A stretch of 59,582 nucleotides of DNA from Propionivibrio sp. (GCA_029975435.1 JARKPC010000212.1:1-59582), one strand, 5' to 3'. Positions 14,832-23,855 are shown, counted from the stretch's first letter. Numbers and translations are program-made. The notes: generated by a model not told the origin, from the sequence alone.

Positions 14832-15407
14832 TCAGCGGTGAATCACCACCAGCAGCGCCTTGGCCTCCACCTTGCCGGAGTTGCGGATGCTGTGATTGCA
14901 GTCGGCAGGATAACGCGCAGTCGCGCCCGTCTTCAGCTTCTTCTTTTCGCCATTGACTTCCAGATCCATCGCCCCCTGCAACACGGTAAGGTGTTCGGTT
15001 GCACCCGGATCGTGTGGGTTTGAGGCCAGGATGCCGTTCGGCGCCAACATCAGTTCGTACCACTCGAACTTGCCCGCCAGTTCCATCGGCCCCAGGATGC
15101 GCAACACGTAGCCTGCGTGATCGCCCGGCAGGGTCGGCTGCTCGTGAGCCTCGAGCACGCGAATCGATTCGACCGGACGGGTTTCCGGGGTGAGCAACTC
15201 GCCGATGCTGACACCGAGCGCATTGGCCAGGCGCCAGGCAACGGCAATGGTCGGATTGGCCTTCTCGCGCTCGATCTGCGAGAGCATCGATTTCGACACA
15301 CCCGCCGTACGCGACAGATCCTCCAATGTCAAATTGCGCTCGAGCCTCATCTTCTGGAGAGTCGCGCCGACTTCGGGAGGAGTTGGCGGGATGTTTGGAG
15401 TTTTCAT
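14832..15407 (-). CDS. XRE-family transcriptional regulator with C-terminal cupin sensor
   Basis: 191 residues from ATG (a TTG four codons upstream is possible). The HTH is GATLQKMRLERNLTLEDLSRTAGVSKSMLSQIEREKANPTIAVAWRLANALGV (about 15-70). A cupin_2 barrel follows, with EHLTVLQGAMDLEVNGEKKKLKTGATARYPADCNHSIRN. Such proteins sense small metabolites and usually regulate a neighbouring or divergent amino acid or amine catabolism operon. Here the divergent partner is kbl-tdh. Direct repeats TATATTGAAA lie between the two and are candidate binding sites. Confidence 0.9.
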   Translation of the reverse strand: MKTPNIPPTPPEVGATLQKMRLERNLTLEDLSRTAGVSKSMLSQIEREKANPTIAVAWRLANALGVSIGELLTPETRPVESIRVLEAHEQPTLPGDHAGYVLRILGPMELAGKFEWYELMLAPNGILASNPHDPGATEHLTVLQGAMDLEVNGEKKKLKTGATARYPADCNHSIRNSGKVEAKALLVVIHR

Positions 15408-15459
15408 GGAAAGTTTCAAAATTGGCTTGCGAAGTTCACTGGCGATGTTTATTATCCGT

Positions 15460-15489
15460 TATATTGAAAACTTGTTCTGTATATTGAAA
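15460..15489. promoter_or_regulatory. direct repeats TATATTGAAA spaced by 20 bp in the divergent control region
   Basis: TATATTGAAA occurs at 15460-15469 and 15480-15489, a 20-bp period or about two helical turns, in the AT-rich gap between the XRE-cupin gene and kbl. The placement fits an operator controlling both directions. Binding by the XRE-cupin protein is inference. Confidence 0.5.
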
Positions 15490-15557
15490 TTTTATCAACT
15501 CACTGAACCACCATGCTAGCAGAGCGCGGCATGTTCGGCCAGACGACGGGAATAACG

Positions 15558-16766
15558 ATGACACAAACCAGAATTCAGGAAAACTTCTACACCGGCCTGC
15601 AGAAGAATCTCGACGAATTGCGCGAGCAAGGACTGTACAAGCAGGAACGCATACTGGCCTCGCGTCAGGGCAGTACCGTGGTATGCGATGACGGCCGCCA
15701 GCTGATCAACCTGTGCGCCAACAACTACCTCGGCCTGTCCGGCGACGAATCGCTGGTCAAGGCGGCGATGGCCGCGACGGAACAGTACGGTTACGGACTC
15801 TCGTCGGTACGCTTCATTTGCGGCACGCAGACAGTGCACAAGCAACTCGAGAAGGCGATCGCCGAGTTTCTCGGCATGGAAGACGCGATTCTCTATGCCG
15901 CGGCATTCGATGCCAACGGAGGCGTATTCGAGCCGCTCTTCGACGAATCCGACGCGATCATCTCCGACGCGTTGAATCACGCTTCGATCATCGACGGCAT
16001 CCGCCTGTGCAAGGCGGAACGCTACCGCTACGCGCACAACGACATGGCTGATCTCGAAACGCAACTGCAGGAGGCCGCCGGCAAGCGGCACAAGATCATC
16101 GTCACCGACGGCGCATTTTCGATGGACGGCACGATTGCCCAGCTCGACAGAATCTGCGATCTGGCCGAGCGCTACGGCGCGCTGGTAATGATCGACGATT
16201 CCCACGCCACCGGCTTCATGGGCGCCACGGGGCGCGGCACGCACGAGCACCACGGTGTGATGGGCCGAGTCGACATCATCACCGGCACGCTCGGCAAGGC
16301 GCTCGGCGGCGCAATGGGCGGATTCACCGCAGCGCGCCGGGAAGTCATCGACATGCTGCGCCAGAAGTCGCGCCCCTACCTGTTTTCCAACAGCCTGGCG
16401 CCGACCATCGTCGGCACTTCGTTGGAGGTATTGAAGCGCCTCTCCTCCTCGACCGAACTGCGCGACCGGCTACACGCCAACACGGCGTATTTTCGCAAGG
16501 CGATCAGCGAACTTGGCTTCACCATCAAGCCGGGCACGCATCCCGTCGTGCCGGTGATGCTGTTCGACGCTCCTCTGGCCCAAAAATTCGCCCGCCGCCT
16601 CTATGAACTGGGCGTACTGGCCACCGGCTTCTTCTACCCGGTGGTACCGATGGGGCAGGCACGCGTACGCGTGCAGCTCTCGGCAGCGCACAGCCGCGAA
16701 CAACTCGACGCGGCGCTGGCCGCCTTCGCCCAGGCCGGGCGCGAACTCGGCCTGCTGAACAAATAA
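15558..16766 (+). CDS. kbl: glycine C-acetyltransferase (2-amino-3-ketobutyrate CoA ligase)
   Basis: 402 residues, near the usual 398. It converts 2-amino-3-ketobutyrate and CoA to glycine and acetyl-CoA with PLP. Visible marks are NNYLGLSG, SSVRFICGT, DDSHATGF (PLP-ring Asp and His) and TGTLGKALGG with the Schiff-base Lys at about 247. The ATG with GGGA a few bases upstream is chosen over an in-frame ATG 45 bases earlier. It is followed by tdh after 13 bp with a clean AGGAG site, forming the two-step threonine degradation operon. Confidence 0.96.
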   Translation: MTQTRIQENFYTGLQKNLDELREQGLYKQERILASRQGSTVVCDDGRQLINLCANNYLGLSGDESLVKAAMAATEQYGYGLSSVRFICGTQTVHKQLEKAIAEFLGMEDAILYAAAFDANGGVFEPLFDESDAIISDALNHASIIDGIRLCKAERYRYAHNDMADLETQLQEAAGKRHKIIVTDGAFSMDGTIAQLDRICDLAERYGALVMIDDSHATGFMGATGRGTHEHHGVMGRVDIITGTLGKALGGAMGGFTAARREVIDMLRQKSRPYLFSNSLAPTIVGTSLEVLKRLSSSTELRDRLHANTAYFRKAISELGFTIKPGTHPVVPVMLFDAPLAQKFARRLYELGVLATGFFYPVVPMGQARVRVQLSAAHSREQLDAALAAFAQAGRELGLLNK

Positions 16767-16779
16767 GAGGAGAAAAGCA

Positions 16780-17751
16780 ATGGAACGGATACTGGTCATC
16801 GGCGCCAACGGACAGATCGGCAGCGAACTCGTCGAAGCGCTGGCCGAAATACACGGGGAAGAAAACGTCATCGCCGGCGACATCGGACCGCGCAGCGTCG
16901 CCGGAGCGCATCGCTACGAAACGCTCGACGTGCTCGACAGCACACGCCTGAAGCAAGTGATCGAGAACAACGGGATCACCCAGGTCTACCAGCTCGCCGC
17001 CCTGCTCTCGGTAACCGGCGAACAGGCGCCGCTGCGCGCCTGGACATTGAACATGAACGGCCTGCTGAACATTCTCGAAATCGCCCGCGAACGAACCGCG
17101 GAGGGCAAACCTCTGCGCGTATTCTGGCCCTCGTCGATCGCCGCCTTCGGCCCGCATACCCCCGCCGTGGAAACCCCGCAGCTGACCGTGATGGATCCGA
17201 CCACGATCTACGGCATCAGCAAGCAGGCGGGCGAGCGGCTGTGCGAGTACTACTTCAGCAAATACGGCGTGGACGTCCGTAGCATCCGCTATCCGGGGAT
17301 CATCAGCTACAAGTCACCCCCCGGAGGCGGCACCACCGACTACGCCATCGCCATCTTCCACGCGGCCTGCAACGGCGAGACTTACCATTGTTTCCTCGGC
17401 CCGGAGAGCACCTTGCCGATGATCTACATGCCCGACGCCATCCGTGCGACCATCGAACTGATGGAAGCCCCGGCGGAACAGATCCATGTCCGGTCGTCCT
17501 ACAACATCTCTGGAGTGAGCTTCAACCCGCGGCAGCTCGCCGACGCGATACACAAGAGAAAGCCGGAGTTCCACATCGACTACCGGCCGGACCATCGGCA
17601 GGCGATCGCCGACAGCTGGCCGCACAGCCTCGACGACACCTATGCCCGCGCCGACTGGGGCTGGAAACCAACCATCGGTTTGCAGCAAATGGTCGACGAT
17701 ATGCTGCTGCATATCGGCAAGACCATCCGGCAGTGCTCTCACGCGGCTTGA
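16780..17751 (+). CDS. tdh: SDR-type L-threonine 3-dehydrogenase
   Basis: 323 residues of the extended short-chain dehydrogenase type (not the zinc MDR type of E. coli). NAD site GANGQIG (8-14), catalytic SSIAAFGP near 118 and YGISK (Y144, K148), then RYPGIISYKSPPGGGTTDYA and FLGPESTLPMIYMPDAI, which are typical of bacterial and archaeal SDR threonine dehydrogenases. It oxidises threonine to 2-amino-3-ketobutyrate for Kbl. GAGGAG precedes the ATG. Confidence 0.93.
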   Translation: MERILVIGANGQIGSELVEALAEIHGEENVIAGDIGPRSVAGAHRYETLDVLDSTRLKQVIENNGITQVYQLAALLSVTGEQAPLRAWTLNMNGLLNILEIARERTAEGKPLRVFWPSSIAAFGPHTPAVETPQLTVMDPTTIYGISKQAGERLCEYYFSKYGVDVRSIRYPGIISYKSPPGGGTTDYAIAIFHAACNGETYHCFLGPESTLPMIYMPDAIRATIELMEAPAEQIHVRSSYNISGVSFNPRQLADAIHKRKPEFHIDYRPDHRQAIADSWPHSLDDTYARADWGWKPTIGLQQMVDDMLLHIGKTIRQCSHAA

Positions 17752-17850
17752 ATTCCCCCCGCCGGGGTTCAGGAGGTTAAAATTGTCCGGTCAGGTCGTC
17801 GCCAAGCGGCCTGACTTTGTTTTGGGCATCGACCACGCAAGGGCGGAAGC

Positions 17851-18264
17851 ATGGAATATCTGAAAATCACCGCGGGACCCTATACATTCAAGGCGCGTCT
17901 ATTGAAAGAAGAAGCACCGCAGACCTGCGCCGCCTTCACCGCCAGATTGCCTTTCAAGACACGGATCGTGCACGTACGCTGGAGCGGCGAAGCCGTCTGG
18001 TCGCCGCTGGGCGACTACGACTTCGGCGTCGGCCCGGAGAATCACACGAGCTATCCCTCGCGCGGCGATATCCTCCTTTATCCGGCCCAACTGAGCGAAT
18101 CGGAAATCCTGATCGCCTACGGGTCGTGCCGCTTCGCCAGCAAGGTCGGGCAACTGGCCGGAAATCACTTCCTGGTTATCGAAGAGGGGCTGGAACATCT
18201 GCCTTCGCTGGGCCGGCAATGTTTGTGGGAAGGCGCTCAGGACATCGTTTTCGAAGCATCCTGA
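17851..18264 (+). CDS. DUF3830 family protein (cyclophilin-like)
   Basis: 137 residues. MEYLKITAGPYTFKARLLKEEAPQTCAAF, HVRWSGEAVWSPLG, ENHTSYPSRGDILLYP and LIAYGSCRFASKVGQLAGNHF are the conserved blocks of DUF3830, a small beta-barrel related to cyclophilin-like proteins and often near amino acid or amidase genes. The N.T.YPxxGDILLYP loop would form the binding pocket. GGGCGGAAGC precedes the ATG. It sits between tdh and the liv operon, about 100 bp and 180 bp away. The substrate is unknown. Confidence 0.85.
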   Translation: MEYLKITAGPYTFKARLLKEEAPQTCAAFTARLPFKTRIVHVRWSGEAVWSPLGDYDFGVGPENHTSYPSRGDILLYPAQLSESEILIAYGSCRFASKVGQLAGNHFLVIEEGLEHLPSLGRQCLWEGAQDIVFEAS

Positions 18265-18371
18265 GCCAACTCCACTGCAACGATTTCGGTGGGGCTGCGG
18301 ATGCAATGATGCCGAAATCACTACAAAACCGAACCACGGAAGTCCGACGGATTGTTTTCAGCATCAATTCC

Positions 18372-18400
18372 TTGACGGCCGGAAAGGTGGGCTGTAGCAT
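18372..18400 (+). promoter_or_regulatory. probable sigma70 promoter of the liv operon
   Basis: TTGACG (18372-18377) and TAGCAT (18395-18400) are separated by exactly 17 bp and lie about 42 bp before the binding-protein start codon. Confidence 0.6.
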
Positions 18401-18441
18401 CCCGCGATCGGCCAAGGCCGCCACCAATAAAGGAGAATTCC

Positions 18442-19593
18442 GTGAAAAAGATTGCATCACTTTTGACGCTCGCCGCCGTTGCGGTGGCCAGCGTTTCCCT
18501 CGTTTCCTGCTCCAAGGAAGCCCCCAAAGCGGAAGTCATCAAGATCGGCGTGTTCGAGCCGCTGACCGGCGCCAACGGCGCGGGCGGTGCGGACGAATAC
18601 GACGGCATCAAGCTGGCCAACAAGCTCTTCCCGGAAGTGCTCGGCAAGAAAGTCCAGCTGATCGCGGTGGACAACAAGTCCGACAAGGTTGAAGCTGCCA
18701 ACGCCGCAACCGTTCTGGCGCAGAAGGAAAAAGTGAATGCCGTGATCGGCTCCTGGGGCAGCTCGCTGTCGATGGCCGGCGGTCCGATCTTCGCCGAAGC
18801 CAAGATTCCCGCCGTCGCCGTTTCCGCGACCAACCCGGCCGTGACCAAGGGCAACGACTACTACTTCCGCGTCTGCTTCCTCGACCCGTTCCAGGGCGTC
18901 GTGGGCGCGACCTACGCCTTCAATACGCTGAAGGCCAAGAAAGTGGCGATCATCCGTGAAGTCTCGAACGACTACTCGGTCGGCCTCGCCAAGTTCTTCG
19001 CCGACGAGTTCGTCAAGCTGACCGGCGACCAGGGCGCAGTTGTTGCCACGGCCGACTACAATACCGGCGATCAGGATTTCACCGCGCAACTGACCAACAT
19101 CAAGAAATCGGCGCCGGACGCCATCTTCGCTCCGGGCAACTACACCGAATCGGCTCTGATCATCAAGCAGGCCCGCGCACTGGGCATGAATGTCCAGTTC
19201 ATCGGCGGCGACACCTGGGATATGGCGGCGTTCCTCGAAGTGGGCGGTGCCGCTGTTGAAGGTGCCGTATTCTCGACGTTCTTCGCCAACGACGTGCCGA
19301 TCAACAAGACGTCCGAAGCCTTCCTGAAGTCGTTCCGCGAAGAATTCAAGAAAGAGCCGTCGGCAGTTTCCGCACTCGGCTATGATGCCTACCTGGTCAT
19401 CCTCGATGCCATCAAGCGTGCAAATTCCGCCGAACCGCAGAAGATCCGCGACGCTTTGACCACGACCAAGGACTTCGAAGGTTCCGCCGGCGTCATCACC
19501 ATCAACGCCGAACGCAACGCTGACAAGGAAGCCGTGTTCAAGACAGTGAAGGACGGCAAGTTCGTCTTCCTGACGACCGTCAAACCGAAGTAA
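18442..19593 (+). CDS. livK: branched-chain amino acid ABC transporter substrate-binding lipoprotein
   Basis: 383 residues. A lipoprotein signal ends in the lipobox LVSC with Cys23. The periplasmic-binding type I fold follows (IKIGVFEPLTGANGAGG, DEYDGIKLANKLFPE, AVIGSWGSSLSMAGGPIFAEAKIPAVAVSATNPAVT, YYFRVCFLDPFQGVV). It delivers leucine/isoleucine/valine-type ligands, or another small ligand, to the LivHMGF complex. GGAGAATTCC precedes the start. Two hairpins separate it from livH, which would allow the binding protein to exceed the permease. The ligand cannot be read from sequence. Confidence 0.92.
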   Translation: MKKIASLLTLAAVAVASVSLVSCSKEAPKAEVIKIGVFEPLTGANGAGGADEYDGIKLANKLFPEVLGKKVQLIAVDNKSDKVEAANAATVLAQKEKVNAVIGSWGSSLSMAGGPIFAEAKIPAVAVSATNPAVTKGNDYYFRVCFLDPFQGVVGATYAFNTLKAKKVAIIREVSNDYSVGLAKFFADEFVKLTGDQGAVVATADYNTGDQDFTAQLTNIKKSAPDAIFAPGNYTESALIIKQARALGMNVQFIGGDTWDMAAFLEVGGAAVEGAVFSTFFANDVPINKTSEAFLKSFREEFKKEPSAVSALGYDAYLVILDAIKRANSAEPQKIRDALTTTKDFEGSAGVITINAERNADKEAVFKTVKDGKFVFLTTVKPK

Positions 19594-19605
19594 GCAGCAA
19601 CACCT

Positions 19606-19623
19606 GCGGGGCGCTCGCCCCGC
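19606..19623 (+). other. GC hairpin after livK
   Basis: GCGGGGC-GCTC-GCCCCGC, a 7-bp stem 12 bp after the livK stop. No U-tract follows. It is likely a 3'-end stabiliser of the livK message. Confidence 0.5.
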
Positions 19624-19641
19624 GCCCTGGCAGTTTCCGAG

Positions 19642-19686
19642 AATCCGGATGTGCTGTAGCGACCGCTACTGTCACATTCGGATTTT
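19642..19686 (+). terminator. long hairpin with T-run between livK and livH (attenuator-like)
   Basis: AATCCG at 19642 pairs with CGGATT at 19679; GATGTG then pairs with CACATT (one G-U), and an inner stem GTAGC-GACC-GCTAC completes the fold. TTTTC follows directly. This reads as a partial intrinsic terminator placed 80 bp before livH and would reduce read-through into the permease genes. Confidence 0.6.
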
Positions 19687-19765
19687 CACATGATTGGAAG
19701 CGACGGTTTGCCCGTTCCGCTTCAACCTGCCCAGGTCGTGTCGGCCCGGTATCAGAAGGAACCTC

Positions 19766-20659
19766 ATGGATCTTCAGACTTTTCTTCAACAATTCGTAAA
19801 CGCGCTGTCCCTGGGCAGCCTGTACGCGTTGATCGCCATCGGCTACACGATGGTGTACGGCATCCTGCGCCTGATCAACTTCGCCCACGGCGATGTCTTC
19901 ATGATTGGCGGCTACCTGGCCTTCTACGGTGTCAGCATGTTCCTGATGCCGTGGTGGCTGGCAGTGTGCCTGGCCATCGTCGTCACCACGGCATTCGGCG
20001 TCGGGCTCGAGCGGGTGGCTTATCGCCCGTTGCGCGATTCACCGCGCATCTCGATCATGATCAGCGCCATCGGCGCATCATTTCTGATCGAAAACTTGGC
20101 CATCGTGCTGTTCGATGCGCGACCGAAGGCTTTTCCGGTATCCAGCCTGTTCGCGGCCAATTACGTCATCGGCGGCGTGCACGTCGCCAGTGTCAGCCTG
20201 ATCATCCCGGTAGTCACCGCTGTCCTCCTGGCGCTCCTGCTGTGGATCGTGCACCGCACCAAGACCGGCATGGCCATGCGCGCCGTATCCACCGACATCG
20301 AAGCGGCCCGCCTGATGGCCATCGACGTCAACCGCATCGTGTCGATCACTTTCGCCATCGGCAGCGCCCTGGCGGCAATCGGCGGCATCCTGTGGGCGCT
20401 CAAGTATCCGCGCCTCGAACCCCTGATGGGTATCATGCCGGGGCTCAAGTGTTTTATCGCCGCCGTGGTCGGCGGCATCGGCAGCATTGCCGGCGCGGTT
20501 CTCGGCGGATTGCTGCTCGGCCTGATCGAGCTGATGACGATCGCCGTGTTGCCCGAACTCACCGGCTACAAGGATGCCTTTGCATTTGTCCTGCTGATCA
20601 TGGTCCTGCTGGTGAAGCCGACCGGCTTGCTGGGCAAGAACCAGGGGGAGAAGGTCTGA
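19766..20659 (+). CDS. livH: branched-chain amino acid ABC transporter permease LivH
   Basis: 297 residues, membrane protein. FVNALSLGSLYALIAIGYTMVYGILRLINFAHGDVFMIGGY is the typical LivH start. GMAMRAVSTDIEAARLMAIDVNRIV is the cytoplasmic loop that meets the ATPases. About eight hydrophobic segments are seen. The start is MDLQTFLQQ with AAGGAAC upstream rather than a longer frame from 19694. Its TGA shares one base with the livM ATG. Confidence 0.95.
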   Translation: MDLQTFLQQFVNALSLGSLYALIAIGYTMVYGILRLINFAHGDVFMIGGYLAFYGVSMFLMPWWLAVCLAIVVTTAFGVGLERVAYRPLRDSPRISIMISAIGASFLIENLAIVLFDARPKAFPVSSLFAANYVIGGVHVASVSLIIPVVTAVLLALLLWIVHRTKTGMAMRAVSTDIEAARLMAIDVNRIVSITFAIGSALAAIGGILWALKYPRLEPLMGIMPGLKCFIAAVVGGIGSIAGAVLGGLLLGLIELMTIAVLPELTGYKDAFAFVLLIMVLLVKPTGLLGKNQGEKV

Positions 20660-21741
20660 TGAATACCCTACAGAAAAAACCCATGAGCCGGGACGCGAAG
20701 CTGACGCTTGCCGCCGCGGTTGTCGGCCTGATCCTGCTCTTCATCTTCGACTCGACGTTCGATCGCTTCACCATGCAAATCTTCAAGCTTTGCGCGATCA
20801 ACATCATTCTGGCGCTGTCGCTCAACCTGATCAACGGTTTCACCGGTCTGTTCAGCCTGGGTCACGCCGGGTTCATGGCCGTGGGCGCCTATACCTGCGC
20901 GCTGCTGGCCATGACCCCCGACCAGAAGACGACCAACTTCGTGCTGCAGCCGATCGCCCCCTGGCTGCTCGATCTGCACCTGCCCTTCCTGCCGGCGCTG
21001 CTGGTCAGCGGATTGGTTGCCGGGTTCATCGGCTGGTTCCTGGGTGTCGTCGCCCTGCGCCTGCGCGACGACTACCTGGCGATCGCCACGCTGGGCTTCT
21101 CGGAAATCATCCGGGTCATCCTGACCAACGCTCAGTCAGTCACCAACGGCTCGCTCGGCTTGAAGGGCCTTCCTCGCTTCACCACGATGTGGTGGGCCTG
21201 GGGCTCGGCCGTCGTCATTACCCTGTTCCTCGTGCTGCTGATCAAGTCGAGCTACGGACGCGCGTTCAAGTCGATCCGCGATAACGAGATCGCCGCCGAA
21301 TCGATGGGCATCGATGTCTTCGGCATGAAGGTACTGTCGTTCACCATCTCCAGTTTCCTGGCGGGGATCGCCGGAGGACTGCTGGCGCATTACCTGACCA
21401 CCATCGACCCGAAGCAGTTCATCTTCCTCAAGACGTTCGACATCCTGCTCATCGTCGTGCTGGGCGGCGTGGGCTCAATCACTGGCTCGATCGTCGCGGC
21501 GATCGTCGTAACCATTTCAATGGAAGCGCTGCGTTTCCTCGACGGTCCGCTGGATCTCGGCTTCATGGTCACCAACGGCATTCCCGGATTGCGCATGGTC
21601 TTCTTCTCCGCGCTGCTGATGATTGTCGTCATCTTCCGCCAGCAGGGCCTGATGGGCACTTCCGAGTTCAGCTGGGATTCGCTGTCCCGGATCGGACTGT
21701 TACCCAAACGCGGACCCAAATCGGGAAAGGGAGTTGAATAA
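20659..21741 (+). CDS. livM: branched-chain amino acid ABC transporter permease LivM
   Basis: 360 residues. A hydrophobic N-terminus after MNTLQKKPMSRDAK leads to LSLNLINGFTGLFSLGHAGFMAVGAYTCALL, the LivM signature, then RLRDDYLAIATLGFSEIIRVI and the coupling loop SYGRAFKSIRDNEIAAESMGIDVFGMKVLSF. The frame is open far upstream of the ATG, through livH, but GGGGGAGAAGGTC before the ATG fixes the start. Its stop overlaps the livG ATG by one base. Confidence 0.95.
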   Translation: MNTLQKKPMSRDAKLTLAAAVVGLILLFIFDSTFDRFTMQIFKLCAINIILALSLNLINGFTGLFSLGHAGFMAVGAYTCALLAMTPDQKTTNFVLQPIAPWLLDLHLPFLPALLVSGLVAGFIGWFLGVVALRLRDDYLAIATLGFSEIIRVILTNAQSVTNGSLGLKGLPRFTTMWWAWGSAVVITLFLVLLIKSSYGRAFKSIRDNEIAAESMGIDVFGMKVLSFTISSFLAGIAGGLLAHYLTTIDPKQFIFLKTFDILLIVVLGGVGSITGSIVAAIVVTISMEALRFLDGPLDLGFMVTNGIPGLRMVFFSALLMIVVIFRQQGLMGTSEFSWDSLSRIGLLPKRGPKSGKGVE

Positions 21742-22505
21742 TGAGTTCCCTGCTGCAAACCATCGAGGTCAACAAGCAGTTCGGCGGCCTGTCCGCCGTC
21801 ACCGCGCTGAACATGGATGTCCAGGCCGGCGAGATTATCGGCCTGATCGGGCCGAACGGTGCCGGCAAGACCACCTCGTTCAACCTCATAACAGGGGTGT
21901 ACAAGCCGACCACCGGGAAGGTGCTGCTCGACGGAACCGATATCACCGGCATGAAGCCGCATCGCATCACCAGGCTCGGCGTCGCCCGCACCTTCCAGAA
22001 CATTCGCCTGTTCAAGGATATGAGCGTGCTGGAAAACGTGCTTGTGGCGCAGCACATGCGCATGGGAACCAACGTGCTCGAAGCCACCTTGCGCCTGCCG
22101 TCGTACATGAAAAAGGAGCGCCACATCCACGAGCGCGCCCGCGCCCTGCTTGACGAAGTTGGCCTGAGCGCACACGAGGGCAACAAGGCGACCAGCCTGC
22201 CGTACGGCAAGCAGCGCCGTCTGGAGATCGCCCGCGCGCTGGCCACGGAGCCGAAACTGCTGTTTCTGGACGAACCTGCCGCCGGCATGAACCCACAGGA
22301 ATCGGTGGAACTGATGGATTTCATCCTGAAGATCCGCGACCAGTTCAATCTCACCATCGTGCTCATCGAACACCACATGCAGGTGGTCATGGGCGTCTGC
22401 AAGCGCATGTACGTACTGGACTACGGAGTGACCATCGCGCACGGCACGCCCGAGGAAATCCAAAACAATCCCAAGGTCATCGAGGCCTATCTGGGGGTGG
22501 AATAA
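21741..22505 (+). CDS. livG: branched-chain amino acid ABC transporter ATP-binding protein LivG
   Basis: 254 residues. Walker A GPNGAGKTT near 36-44, ARTFQNIRLFKDMSVLENVLVAQH (Q-loop and LivG-specific stretch), the signature degraded to LPYGKQRRLEIARAL as usual in LivG, Walker B LLFLDEPAAGMNP, and H-switch LIEHHMQVVMG. It powers uptake together with LivF. It abuts livF without a gap (TAA ATG). Confidence 0.96.
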   Translation: MSSLLQTIEVNKQFGGLSAVTALNMDVQAGEIIGLIGPNGAGKTTSFNLITGVYKPTTGKVLLDGTDITGMKPHRITRLGVARTFQNIRLFKDMSVLENVLVAQHMRMGTNVLEATLRLPSYMKKERHIHERARALLDEVGLSAHEGNKATSLPYGKQRRLEIARALATEPKLLFLDEPAAGMNPQESVELMDFILKIRDQFNLTIVLIEHHMQVVMGVCKRMYVLDYGVTIAHGTPEEIQNNPKVIEAYLGVE

Positions 22506-23213
22506 ATGTTATCGATCAAGAACCTCTCCGTTCATTACGGCGGCATCCACGCACTGCGCGGCATCAGCCTCGACGTTCCCGCCGGAACGATCGTGACCCT
22601 GATCGGAGCCAACGGCGCGGGCAAGAGCACCACGCTCAACTCGATCATGGGCCTCGTCAAGGCCGACGGCGGTTCGGTGAGCTGGAATGGCCGGGAAATC
22701 CTCGGCACCTCGACCAAAACCATCGTCGAATCCGGCATCGTGCTGGTTCCGGAAGGCCGCCGCGTCTTCCCCAACCTGACTGTCGACGAAAACCTGAGCC
22801 TCGGCGCCTACGCACGCACGAACAAGGATGAGGTCGAGGCCGACCGGGAACGCGTCTTCGGCCTCTTTCCTCGCCTCAAGGAACGCCACAAGCAGAAAGC
22901 CGGCACCTTCTCGGGCGGCGAACAGCAGATGCTGGCCGTCGGCCGCGCGCTGATGTCCAAGCCGACGGTGATGATGATGGACGAGCCTTCGCTGGGGTTG
23001 GCACCGCTCTTCGTCGGCATGATTTTCGACATCATCCGGCAGATCAATGCCGCCGGAGTAACGGTACTGCTCGTCGAACAGAACGCCAAGGCCGCGCTTG
23101 AAGTGGCCAATACCGGTTACGTCATGGAAACCGGTTCGATCAGCTTCTCCGGCGCCGGGAAAGAACTGCTGGTCGACGACCGGGTGCGCAAGGCTTATCT
23201 CGGCGAAGCCTGA
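22506..23213 (+). CDS. livF: branched-chain amino acid ABC transporter ATP-binding protein LivF
   Basis: 235 residues. LSIKNLSVHYGGIHALRGISLDV, Walker A GANGAGKST, VPEGRRVFPNLTVDENLSLGAY (LivF-specific), signature FSGGEQQMLAVGRALM, Walker B MMMDEPSLGLAP and LLVEQNAKAALEVA. It is the last gene of the liv operon; a hairpin lies 23 bp after its stop. Confidence 0.96.
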   Translation: MLSIKNLSVHYGGIHALRGISLDVPAGTIVTLIGANGAGKSTTLNSIMGLVKADGGSVSWNGREILGTSTKTIVESGIVLVPEGRRVFPNLTVDENLSLGAYARTNKDEVEADRERVFGLFPRLKERHKQKAGTFSGGEQQMLAVGRALMSKPTVMMMDEPSLGLAPLFVGMIFDIIRQINAAGVTVLLVEQNAKAALEVANTGYVMETGSISFSGAGKELLVDDRVRKAYLGEA

Positions 23214-23484
23214 CACTCTTGGTATTTCACGTCAGCGTGGGGGCTCGAGAGAGCCGCCCACCACTGTCGACGGAATTTACACAATCCCAAAGCAGTTTCG
23301 AGAAAAATAATACATCGTATTGTTTTGTAACGGATTTGCAAAAACGGCTTCGTTTTTGCTTGATCCTGTTCACTCGACGCTTACAAATTGGAACAAAACG
23401 TTGCGACAACTCTGTCGCACGATTCGCAGAAGCAATCGTTAAGGCAAGCATGAGTTGCAGTTCTTTGCAGTGAAAGGAACGAAC
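23214..23484. other. intergenic region after the liv operon with two inverted repeats
   Basis: 23237-23261 holds a hairpin (GTGGG-GCTC / GAGC-CCCAC with loop GAGA) that may end the liv message, though without a T-run. 23338-23359 is a perfect repeat GCAAAAACG-GCTT-CGTTTTTGC in an AT-rich stretch, which may be an operator or weak bidirectional terminator. The rest has no recognisable gene. Confidence 0.5.
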
Positions 23485-23817
23485 ATGTCAGCCACCATCA
23501 AGGTCTTCTATGTCGGAGACAAATGCTTCAGGCACGTCATGAGCAGTTACCACGACCATGTCGAACTGCGCGACGAAGACGACGAAACGCTCCTCACCTA
23601 TAGCGACAACACCAAGGTCTTCGACCAGAACGGCCGCCTTGGCAGCTTCAACATGGAACATGTCGAAGGACAGTTGCACTGGGTGTATTACGAGATGCAG
23701 ATGGAAACCGGCGTCGTTCTCGGACCCGACCTGACTTCCGCCGAGGTGGAAGTATCGAGGCGATATATCAGCAGGCGGCAATCGAATGATAACGACGATC
23801 CGTCGGGTTCCTTGTAG
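23485..23817 (+). CDS. hypothetical protein (110 aa), duplicated in decayed form downstream
   Basis: MSATIKVFYVGDKCFRHVMSSYHDHVELRDEDDETLLTYSDNT..., acidic, without signal peptide or membrane segment. AAGGAACGAAC precedes the chosen ATG; an in-frame ATG 30 bases upstream is less likely. Its C-terminal third (EGQLHWVYYEMQMETGVVLG then PDLTSAEVEVS) recurs just downstream as a broken copy. I do not recognise a family. Confidence 0.6.
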   Translation: MSATIKVFYVGDKCFRHVMSSYHDHVELRDEDDETLLTYSDNTKVFDQNGRLGSFNMEHVEGQLHWVYYEMQMETGVVLGPDLTSAEVEVSRRYISRRQSNDNDDPSGSL

Positions 23818-23855
23818 CAGAGAAATATTCCGCACAACCGGCGGCTTTCATCAAC

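Noticed and set aside
19690-20658. Long open frame leading into livM
   Set aside because: It is the shadow of livH in another frame; the Arg/Pro-rich translation has no family signature, and livM has its own ribosome site.
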